Below are positions 38,375 through 46,426 of a DNA stretch of 55,540 bases, in pieces. Position 1 is the first letter of the stretch, and every line of letters begins with the position of its first letter. The position numbers were made by a program, and so were the translations under genes. This DNA comes from an uncultured Candidatus Poseidoniales archaeon. GTDB lineage: Archaea; Thermoplasmatota; Poseidoniia; Poseidoniales; Poseidoniaceae. Location: positions 1 to 55,540 of the forward strand of contig CAJJCQ010000016.1 in the NCBI GenBank assembly GCA_905182725.1, given 5' to 3'. A model generated the notes under the pieces. The model was not told the origin of the DNA. It searched no databases and was given only the letters and a program-made list of their open reading frames with translations.

Positions 38375-39095
38375 TCATTATAACTGCCCCTAAATAGAGA
38401 CTCATAGAAAGTGCAATCCACCCTGGCATCCACCAAAGTGCATCCTTGAATCGGCCGAGCATTCGGCCTGAAACACCAATCGCAATTGCGGATGCTGCTC
38501 CAAAGAAAAGTGAAAACGTTGTATTGAAGGATTCGATTTGGAAACCCTTACTTGCTGGAGCAAATAATCCAACAATGAAGGCAATAAGAATAGGTAAACC
38601 AATGCTGATGAAAAGAACGATCAGTATACCTTTACCCAACAATTCCTCTTCACGCTTATTCATCAAATCATTCAAGCGTTCATAATCCATTGCTAAATCA
38701 GAAAGTATTCCTTGAAGAGGAGAGTCTTGCTCAATTGCAGTTTCGATTAAGACCATGACTCGTTGAACTTGCGATGAACGAGTCTTTGCAGAAAAAGACG
38801 CAAGAGCTGCATCGAATGTTGAGGAGTGACTTTCTTCGAGTGTTTCTTTGAGCAGTTTTCCAAGCAGACCTGGAAGCGTTCTGGATTGTTCCATCATTGC
38901 TTCTTGAATACCACGACCTGCACCCACAGAGTCCGAGAGTGATTCGAGTAATGACGGTAATGTATTTTCTATAGAACGGCGCCTGTTGCGTTCTAGCATT
39001 GGTGGAATCCCACCAGCAGCACTGGCAATTCCAAAGACAACCAAGACCAACAAGAAAATATTCTCGTTAAATGTTTCAATGAGTCCGAAAATCAT
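38364..39095 (-). CDS. Type II secretion F-domain membrane protein (TadB-like)
   Basis: LLESLSDSVGAGRGIQEAMMEQSR...; TM segments; adjacent to ATPase. Confidence 0.78.
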   Translation of the reverse strand: MIFGLIETFNENIFLLVLVVFGIASAAGGIPPMLERNRRRSIENTLPSLLESLSDSVGAGRGIQEAMMEQSRTLPGLLGKLLKETLEESHSSTFDAALASFSAKTRSSQVQRVMVLIETAIEQDSPLQGILSDLAMDYERLNDLMNKREEELLGKGILIVLFISIGLPILIAFIVGLFAPASKGFQIESFNTTFSLFFGAASAIAIGVSGRMLGRFKDALWWMPGWIALSMSLYLGAVIMIGG

Positions 39096-39099
39096 GAAA

Positions 39100-39681
39100 T
39101 CACAACCCCGGGTCCTTTGTGTGGGCTTTTAAGCCAATCATAAACATTCCAAATAAGGTCAAAGCGAGTCCTGCGTTAACCACGAGATTGATGGTAGAAG
39201 CAGGTGGCAGTTGCATGAAAGCACCCAAGTCACCACTCATTAATTGTGGGACAAGCCCAGCGATTGCCAAGATGATCGGACCGATCATACCAATGGAAAG
39301 AAGTGTTTCAGGGACTGAACCGAGTTCTTCGATGTATTTTTTGACTGATTCTGTTCGTTCATTCTCCATACGTACGCCTTGCTTACGAATCGTTTCAATG
39401 ATGTCCGTGTTTTGTGTGACGTTGGTATACATTGTGTTGAGAAGACGGCGGTATCCTTCAGAATCTGCCTTACCCATCATGCTCTTGAGTTCAGGTCCAA
39501 GACCACGGCTGCTTCCTTTTTGCAAGCGTTTCATCATACCTGAGAAATCTTCTGAAATGATTCCGTAACCACCACTACCAATGGTGTGGATAGCAGCTTC
39601 AAGTCCAACACCAGAGGACATCAAAACATCAAGTGTTCGAATGACATAGAGAACTTCTCTCTGTTCATCCAATTTCCGCAT
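39100..39681 (-). CDS. Type II secretion F-domain membrane protein (TadC-like)
   Basis: LDVLMSSGVGLEAAIHTIGSGGYG...; C-terminal TM segments. Confidence 0.75.
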   Translation of the reverse strand: MRKLDEQREVLYVIRTLDVLMSSGVGLEAAIHTIGSGGYGIISEDFSGMMKRLQKGSSRGLGPELKSMMGKADSEGYRRLLNTMYTNVTQNTDIIETIRKQGVRMENERTESVKKYIEELGSVPETLLSIGMIGPIILAIAGLVPQLMSGDLGAFMQLPPASTINLVVNAGLALTLFGMFMIGLKAHTKDPGL

Positions 39682-39690
39682 AATTTCACC

Positions 39691-40044
39691 TCAAACAATA
39701 TCTTCAAGTAATTCAAATTTGAACATTTGATTTGAACCATCATATTCCATTGAAGCAAAGATAACTTTGACATCTCGTTCTTCAAATGGGTCGTGGATGT
39801 AAGGCTGCCCTGACCGGAACATGATTAGAACTCGCTTGTAATCATCAAGCGTGATCTCCCCCGATACGGTGTAAGCGGCCGACTCAGAGCCTTCATCATG
39901 CAAATCATCGCCTTCTTCACCACGAATAATTGTACGTGTAAGGCGGCGAGTGAGACGGACTTTCATGTCACAATTAGGAATACGGACCCAATCCGCACTC
40001 GTTGTTCCTGATGCGGGGCGAATAAAAAAATCGATACCAGCCAT
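39691..40044 (-). CDS. Uncharacterised small beta-rich protein, first gene of Tad-like operon
   Basis: 117 aa ORF 9 nt upstream of the TadC-like gene, same strand. Confidence 0.6.
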   Translation of the reverse strand: MAGIDFFIRPASGTTSADWVRIPNCDMKVRLTRRLTRTIIRGEEGDDLHDEGSESAAYTVSGEITLDDYKRVLIMFRSGQPYIHDPFEERDVKVIFASMEYDGSNQMFKFELLEDIV

Positions 40045-40104
40045 ATGTGAACCTCTAATTTACCCACGCAGTGGTAAGGACTTCAATGTTGGGGGCAGAA
40101 ATCA

Positions 40105-41043
40105 TCACGCTACGATTCTAAACCAACCAAATCTTGGCTCATGAAGTGTCCCTTCGTTTGAAAGTTCATCGAGTTTTTCTTCTGCAAGAGTTCGGTCAAA
40201 TCCACGTGCAACTGTATTGGTCAAAACGGTCTCGAAATCAACACCATCGCCTTGGTCAAGTTGTTCGATAATCGATACAATCGTGTCCTTTACTTCATTT
40301 TCGCCGCCTGCAGCAGCATCTCCACTCTCGCCATCTGCATCAGTACTTGGGGCGGGTGCAGCAACTGGTTGACTGGCAGCCTCCATTCGCCCTTCGGCAA
40401 TATCCAAAGCCTGCATGATGTTGAGTGTGTAATTTTCAATCTCAATATCCCCGTAATGGTTACGAGCAACAAGAAGTCCATCGATCATATGTTCTGGTAT
40501 TTCAGCAGCAACCATGCCTTCTCGAGTTGGCTCAGCGGATAAGGAATCCGTGAAATGCTTCATTCTCTGTAGCGTGTCCTCGCATGTTCGAGTGAGCCAA
40601 AGAGCATACTGTTGCGCATCAATTTCACAGGCTTCTTCAGGACGAAGTGAGGTGTAAATCGCCCCTTCATCGGTTTGATACCATTTTGATTTTGCAACCA
40701 TGAGAAGGAGAACAGGTTCACCTGCTTCGATTTTCTTCACCAATTCCAAGGTAAGTTCACGCATCGATTCACTTGCATAATCTCCAACAGAAAAGTAATG
40801 AACACCTGAAGGGTCACGCATCTGTCCTTGATAGAGCGATGAACCATTGGAAGTTTCTCGAACTTCAAGTCGTTCCAAAAGTCCTGCTACCACGACTCGG
40901 TTGACTTTTGCCCCAAGTTTCGTAATTACAAAGGAAGGGTCGTATTCGCCCGAGCCTTTCTCATTGAGTGTAGCCTCACTAAATTCAGAGGCCAGTATGT
41001 GCCAAGCCGGTTGACGCTTTGCCCGTGTAGTTCCAGCTTGCAT
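40105..41043 (-). CDS. RPA-associated OB-fold protein (COG3390-like)
   Basis: ATG overlaps RPA stop (ATGA); OB-like region NRVVVAGLLERLEVRETSNGSSLYQGQMRDPSGVHYFSVGDYASESM. Confidence 0.78.
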   Translation of the reverse strand: MQAGTTRAKRQPAWHILASEFSEATLNEKGSGEYDPSFVITKLGAKVNRVVVAGLLERLEVRETSNGSSLYQGQMRDPSGVHYFSVGDYASESMRELTLELVKKIEAGEPVLLLMVAKSKWYQTDEGAIYTSLRPEEACEIDAQQYALWLTRTCEDTLQRMKHFTDSLSAEPTREGMVAAEIPEHMIDGLLVARNHYGDIEIENYTLNIMQALDIAEGRMEAASQPVAAPAPSTDADGESGDAAAGGENEVKDTIVSIIEQLDQGDGVDFETVLTNTVARGFDRTLAEEKLDELSNEGTLHEPRFGWFRIVA

Positions 41044-42752
41044 CAAGAAACCCTCCATTGAGCACGTATTTCAGTCGCCCGTAAACCAGCATCTTCCTCA
41101 ATCATTGAAGCACCATCTGCAAGCAGCATAGCACCCTGTTCATCGACGATACTACGGCCTGAAGCGTTCATTTTACGTCCGAGCATCTTTCCACGCAAGG
41201 ACTGGACAAAAGCAACCTGCCCAACATCGTCAATAGCACCTTGAAGTTCCGATTCAGTCATTCCAAGAAGACTCAATGTTGCCTCTTTATTGGTCAACAC
41301 GGATACGCTGGAAAGACCATTATCAATTGCTAAACGCAATCTTACGTCACTGTTTCCATCATTTGGACCATGGTCGGCGCATACGCCTTCACGGAGCACT
41401 CGACGGCATTCTGTGCATCGTAGGATGAAACCTGAATCTTCACGAACACTGACGACAAGAGCACTGGTCGAGATTCCTACTCGACTTGCACCAGTCGAGA
41501 GTTCATGTAGAGCAACCTCAACGGTATGATTTTTCAAATCCAATTCGCTGTCCCAAGGTGGGGCATCGAGTATTTCGACTTGGTCTGCATCATCAACGGT
41601 AATATCTGGTATTCCTTGCCAAGCACGAACACGCACTCCCTTGAGACGAACTGTTAACGGCAATTGGTCTTCAGTAATAGGAAGTTCATTCCATGCACTC
41701 ATACGGCAACGACCGGTTGGGTCAGCGATTTGACCTGACCAGAGGAAGCGTTCTTCGCCATCCTTGGTGAACGTGCGTTTTGCCCATTCAGTGATCTGAA
41801 CGATTGCATCAACATCTTTTGCTCCATCTCGAAGTTCTGATAGCGTAACCATTGTTTGTTCAGAGAGTGCCTCGACATCGGCAAAATTCTTGTCGTGATA
41901 GACTTCAACTTTGGTCGTTCGTCCGAAATTGAGTTCAGGTGTATCCCTGAATGTTCGGACTTGAGCACCTTCAATCTTGAGAAGCGTTCCGACTTCGTGA
42001 GCGAGTGGTTCCCAAGAAAGGAAGCCAATCGTACCTGTTTCGTCAGCCAAACGACCTCGAATGACCTCAATCGAACCGGAACCATCCTTACGATGAATCT
42101 GGTCCGGGCGTGTGGCAAGAATTCGCCCAACAATGCAGACATAACCATCAGATGGCAAAGTCGAGATGTCTTGGGGTTCACCTGGTGCTACAATAGGCCG
42201 TGTACCTTCACGAATCACGGCAATACGAGTGGATTGGTTGATGTTCAGTGACATCTTACCTTGATATTCATTGACAGATGCACCTTCAATTCGGACAACA
42301 GATCCAGGAGTGATATTCGAATTAGGACCCCAGTCTTTGAATTCCCAACGGGTTTTCTCTCCGTTTTCTTCCCAAGGATTATCTTCGAGAAGTCCGAAGG
42401 CGATTTGCTTTTCTTCGCCTCGAATGGTTTGGTCACGAATGTTATGAGAAATAATTTCTACTTCGATTTCAATTTCGCGGTCATCGCCTTTCAATTCGCT
42501 TAATCGGCTTACCTTACGTGTAGGCTTAGGCGCAGATGAACCTCCAGAGGCTCCTGAACTACCTGAACTACCGGATGACGGCGTGGGTGTCGTTTCACCT
42601 TTGAAACGTCGCAGAATCGAACGCATAGCATCTTGGGGCGGAATGAAGAACTCAGTTTCGTATTTTGCAAAAGCTGCAGATACGGCTTCAGGATCAGCGT
42701 CAGGGCATTCGGCAAGTATCGACTTGACGTGGGTTTCGTATTTTTCAGACAT
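41043..42752 (-). CDS. Replication protein A (multi-OB single-stranded DNA-binding protein)
   Basis: Serial OB repeats (VSRLSELKGDDREIEIEVEIISHNIRDQTIRG...; YVCIVGRILATRPDQIHRKDGSG...; MVTLSELRDGAKDVDAIVQI...) plus zinc motif CTECRRVLREGVCADH; start 42752. Confidence 0.88.
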   Translation of the reverse strand: MSEKYETHVKSILAECPDADPEAVSAAFAKYETEFFIPPQDAMRSILRRFKGETTPTPSSGSSGSSGASGGSSAPKPTRKVSRLSELKGDDREIEIEVEIISHNIRDQTIRGEEKQIAFGLLEDNPWEENGEKTRWEFKDWGPNSNITPGSVVRIEGASVNEYQGKMSLNINQSTRIAVIREGTRPIVAPGEPQDISTLPSDGYVCIVGRILATRPDQIHRKDGSGSIEVIRGRLADETGTIGFLSWEPLAHEVGTLLKIEGAQVRTFRDTPELNFGRTTKVEVYHDKNFADVEALSEQTMVTLSELRDGAKDVDAIVQITEWAKRTFTKDGEERFLWSGQIADPTGRCRMSAWNELPITEDQLPLTVRLKGVRVRAWQGIPDITVDDADQVEILDAPPWDSELDLKNHTVEVALHELSTGASRVGISTSALVVSVREDSGFILRCTECRRVLREGVCADHGPNDGNSDVRLRLAIDNGLSSVSVLTNKEATLSLLGMTESELQGAIDDVGQVAFVQSLRGKMLGRKMNASGRSIVDEQGAMLLADGASMIEEDAGLRATEIRAQWRVS

Positions 42753-42784
42753 TGCAATGACCTCCGCCAGGCGTGTTCGTTCGG

Positions 42785-42805
42785 GGCCTGTACGGAGAAC
42801 AGGCT
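42785..42805 (-). promoter_or_regulatory. Hairpin in the leader of the RPA gene
   Basis: GGCCTGT-ACGGAGA-ACAGGCT on the + strand (6 WC pairs plus G-T), about 33 nt upstream of the RPA ATG. Confidence 0.3.
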
Positions 42806-42943
42806 GCGGGCTTTCGTGCGGGTTGGTTGAGACTGTACACTCCCTTGACCTCCATGGATAACTACAGGAGAGACGACAGGCCATAAAGAATGCCGTGAAG
42901 TTTGTTCCTTTCTGATGATTATCGAATCAAGTGACTGAGAGAC

Positions 42944-44353
42944 TTAGGCGGGGTTGATTCGCAGCCCTTGCATCAATAACACATCGGGAAGGTGCATGTT
43001 GCCGGAGGAATACGAACCTTGGATGCGAACATCATCTCCAAGGTACACATCCTGAGAAAGAGCCTTGGCAAGATTGCCAGATAAACCAGCCTGCTTGACC
43101 GGTCCGAGTATCTGCCCACCTTCAACGCGTAACAGTGTACTCGAGGTGACTGAAAAATCGCCACTGGTTGGGTTTGCAGTATGCGCACCCATGACACTGT
43201 GGACGATGTAACCGTCTTCCATTCGTTCGAGAAGAGCATCTTGCGATGAACTTTTCAACGAAGAAACCATTTGTAAATCAGCACAACCTGTACCTGGTGG
43301 GCTTTGATGGCTACCACGAACTGCACAGCCGTTGGTTTCTGCATGGTCAATACGACCTTCTGCAACTTGTTGCGCAGCATCTCTGGTCGACCACATAGAA
43401 CCAACCAAACGCCCGTTTTCGATTAAGGTTTGGCGACGAGTTGGAACACCTTCTCCATCGCGAGAAGAAGACGACCTACCGCCTTCCATTCTCCCATCGT
43501 CAATGAGTGAAAGATCACCAGCAAGCACAAGTTCTCCCTGCTTACCAGACCAGAAGGATTCATCTCGAGCCAATCGGTCACCTCGAATTGCAGTAGGTAC
43601 AACCATTGAAAATAATGGAGAAAAACCTTCACTGGTCATCAAAACAGGCGTATCATGTGCCTCTGAATTCACTTCGATTGGACCACGTGTTTTCTGTGCC
43701 CAATCAACAGCAACTGCAATACAATCAGGAACATTTGGCAGACGTTGACAACTCGAATCGCCTTCATAAGAACTGGTCAATTCATCATCAGCATCGATGG
43801 AGACTTGAATCCCCATCCCATGAGAAGTTGTCACACCACTTGATTCGATTCCTTCGCTCGAATAAATGGCGGTAGCACTTGCGCCAACACCTAATCCACC
43901 ACCGGTAACTACGGCTCGATCATCGAGTGAAGCAACTTCACTCAAGATTGCATCAGCTTGTTCAAGTAAATCTTCAGGACCGATGCTGAGAATGTTTTTG
44001 TCAAACAATCCACCAACTTTTTTGGCCGTTTGCTCGCTTGGAAGAACAAAACCTTTCACTGAAGGTGAGACTTTAGCGATATCACGGGCTTGTTTAAGAG
44101 CGTAATCGGCAGAACCTAAATCGACAAGGTAGGCATAACCAAATCGGCCATCTTCGACAACCCGAATACCATATCCACCTTCACCACCTCCGGCAGCAAG
44201 AGCAATTTTACCTGCTTCAATGTCGATACTGTGACCGTACGATTGTGTAGCTACAATTTCCCATTGCTGAATTCCTTGTGCTTGACAGATTTTTCCGATG
44301 GTTCGGCAACCTTCTGTAATACGGTCTAGTGCATCATCTGGTAACATGTTCAT
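42944..44353 (-). CDS. pmbA: TldE/PmbA family protein
   Basis: Paralog without HExxxH, overlaps tldD stop by 4 nt; PmbA-like C-terminus SGDFSVTSSTLLRVEGGQILGPVKQAGLSGNLAKAL. Confidence 0.88.
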   Translation of the reverse strand: MNMLPDDALDRITEGCRTIGKICQAQGIQQWEIVATQSYGHSIDIEAGKIALAAGGGEGGYGIRVVEDGRFGYAYLVDLGSADYALKQARDIAKVSPSVKGFVLPSEQTAKKVGGLFDKNILSIGPEDLLEQADAILSEVASLDDRAVVTGGGLGVGASATAIYSSEGIESSGVTTSHGMGIQVSIDADDELTSSYEGDSSCQRLPNVPDCIAVAVDWAQKTRGPIEVNSEAHDTPVLMTSEGFSPLFSMVVPTAIRGDRLARDESFWSGKQGELVLAGDLSLIDDGRMEGGRSSSSRDGEGVPTRRQTLIENGRLVGSMWSTRDAAQQVAEGRIDHAETNGCAVRGSHQSPPGTGCADLQMVSSLKSSSQDALLERMEDGYIVHSVMGAHTANPTSGDFSVTSSTLLRVEGGQILGPVKQAGLSGNLAKALSQDVYLGDDVRIQGSYSSGNMHLPDVLLMQGLRINPA

Positions 44354-45792
44354 CCCACCAATGCTTGAGAAATGCGCATAATTGGGCCGCCGTCACCAAC
44401 TGGAACGGTTTGTCCTTTACCACAGAAACCAGGAGCGGCAAGACGGGCATCCCGAGTCAATCCATCGACGTCCTTGAGAATCTGAAGCGTCAAACCACTC
44501 ACGCTTACATCTTTCAATGGACGGGTGATTTCTCCGTTTTCAATTAACCAGGCTTCTTGAGCTGCAAATTGGAATGAACCTCGGCCTGTATCGACTTGAC
44601 CGCCTCGTGAACCACAAGCAAAAACGCCGTACTGGATGTCTTCCATCAATTCATCAACGTCATTATGTGTTCCGCCTTTGATCAACGTGTTCGACATACG
44701 AACAAGTGGGTGATGGAGGCCATCTTGGGCTCGGGCACCAGCATTTGGTTCAATGCCAAAGTGATGGGCTGATTCACGATGATTGAGATATTCGGTAAGA
44801 ACGCCGTTCTGGATGAGGTTTTTCTCACGGGTATCGAGTCCTTCATCATCGATTGGATGGGCGCCGTAGCCACCACGAATCGTTGGGTCATCGACTACGG
44901 ATACAATGTCATTACCAATGGTTTGACCGAGTTTTCCGGCCAGACATGAGTCTCCTGCTGCCACAAGGTCAGCCTCACAAGGGTGACCGAGTGCTTCGTG
45001 AATGTAAACGCCCGTCAAGTCACGGTCGGCAATCAATGGTAACTTACCAGAAGGAGCTCGTTCTGCTTTGAGGAGGCGTAGGGTGGCGATTCGGGCCGAT
45101 TCGCCAAGTTCTCCAAGGTCACATGCTTCGATGACTTCAAGACCACCTTCTCCGCCATGCCTTGTTCTATAGGAGACGACTTCCCCGCCGTCTCGGCCGG
45201 TAACACTTGCATTGATGAGTGAACGCTGGAAGGACCAAACTCGATTCATTCCTTCACTGGTCATCAGTTCAGTATGGAGGTGCTCATCGCTCCAACCACA
45301 GGTCACTGAAATAATTCGGTCATCATCTGCAGCACTGTTATGAAGTGTGTTCAAATGGTCGATTTTAGTTTGTAAATCAGTATTTCGGACATCTTGCTTT
45401 GGCTTCCAATGAATCTCGTCCTCTAGGATTGGAACTTCTGCCAACTGAACCGGTCGATCTTTGGAAGAACGACGAGCAGCAACTGCTTTTGCCAGTCGAA
45501 CGGTTGATTCAATTTGGGATGGTAGGGAGACTAAATCTGTCGTCGAATGAACGCCCCATGCCCCGTCTGCCAATATTCTCAAGGTGACGCCGACTTCTTG
45601 GCCAGGAATTGCTCGCTCAAGTTTTGCATCTCGAAGAGCAACGCTCGAATCAGTAATCGCCATCAATCGAACTTCTGCATACGATGCACCAAGGTCCTGT
45701 GCTTGGTCAAGCGCAGCTTGTATTTTCGATTGGTCGAGGTATCGACCGGTACTCGGCCTATGCTCATCGGTTGGACTTGCGCTCATCACCAT
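44350..45792 (-). CDS. tldD: TldD metalloprotease
   Basis: HEALGHPCEADL (HExxxH) and paired PmbA. Confidence 0.93.
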   Translation of the reverse strand: MVMSASPTDEHRPSTGRYLDQSKIQAALDQAQDLGASYAEVRLMAITDSSVALRDAKLERAIPGQEVGVTLRILADGAWGVHSTTDLVSLPSQIESTVRLAKAVAARRSSKDRPVQLAEVPILEDEIHWKPKQDVRNTDLQTKIDHLNTLHNSAADDDRIISVTCGWSDEHLHTELMTSEGMNRVWSFQRSLINASVTGRDGGEVVSYRTRHGGEGGLEVIEACDLGELGESARIATLRLLKAERAPSGKLPLIADRDLTGVYIHEALGHPCEADLVAAGDSCLAGKLGQTIGNDIVSVVDDPTIRGGYGAHPIDDEGLDTREKNLIQNGVLTEYLNHRESAHHFGIEPNAGARAQDGLHHPLVRMSNTLIKGGTHNDVDELMEDIQYGVFACGSRGGQVDTGRGSFQFAAQEAWLIENGEITRPLKDVSVSGLTLQILKDVDGLTRDARLAAPGFCGKGQTVPVGDGGPIMRISQALVG

Positions 45793-45843
45793 ACAGGGAC
45801 CCTAGGTGCAATGGTGTTTGAACTCTGCTCTATTTCGTTTCGC

Positions 45844-46401
45844 TCACGAGGTGAATTCAGACGAGAGGATATGGCCTAAAAGGGCAGATTCGGTGAGGAC
45901 TTCGTGTTCAAATTCGAATTTCATTCCCAAACGAATTGCACCTGTTTTGGAAAGAACATACCCTTTGTCATCGGCTTCGAGTTCAAGTTGAGAAAACATG
46001 GAGGTGGCTTGAGATTGGACCTCCTCAAAGTCATACTTGACTGCTTGGCAATCGGTTTGAGTGTCATCTGTTGCTGTTGCTTCAGGCAAGAAAAGAACAA
46101 ACCCAGCAAGGTCAGCGTTTCGAACCCCCGCCCGTTTGAATGCTTCAGACACGTGGTGTGTTCCTGAAAGATAACGCAAAAACTCGGCGTCGAGTGAACG
46201 GGCCAAGGAACTCTTTCGAATCCATCTGCGAGATGCACACATCCATGCAGTCCATAATTGAAGATCGGATTGTATACATCCATCCCCGACCATCACCCAT
46301 TGAGAGTTTGGACGAAGTTCAAGAAATGTGCCGAGGAGGCTTTTGGCATCGACAGGATCCCCTGAACGCCAAGCAAAGCATGGGAACGGAGGTTGTGCCA
46401 T
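45844..46401 (-). CDS. cgi121: KEOPS complex subunit Cgi121
   Basis: SLARSLDAEFLRYLSGTHHVSEAFKRAGVRNADLAGFVLFLPEA; start MAQPPFPCFAW at 46401. Confidence 0.8.
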   Translation of the reverse strand: MAQPPFPCFAWRSGDPVDAKSLLGTFLELRPNSQWVMVGDGCIQSDLQLWTAWMCASRRWIRKSSLARSLDAEFLRYLSGTHHVSEAFKRAGVRNADLAGFVLFLPEATATDDTQTDCQAVKYDFEEVQSQATSMFSQLELEADDKGYVLSKTGAIRLGMKFEFEHEVLTESALLGHILSSEFTS

Positions 46402-46426
46402 GGTGAATCCAGAGGGGGATTCTCTT

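Noticed and set aside
39691-40044. Prophage remnant suggested by the tail-like flavour of the 117-aa protein
   Set aside because: Flanking genes are housekeeping/Tad-like; no integrase, terminase, capsid or portal genes seen.
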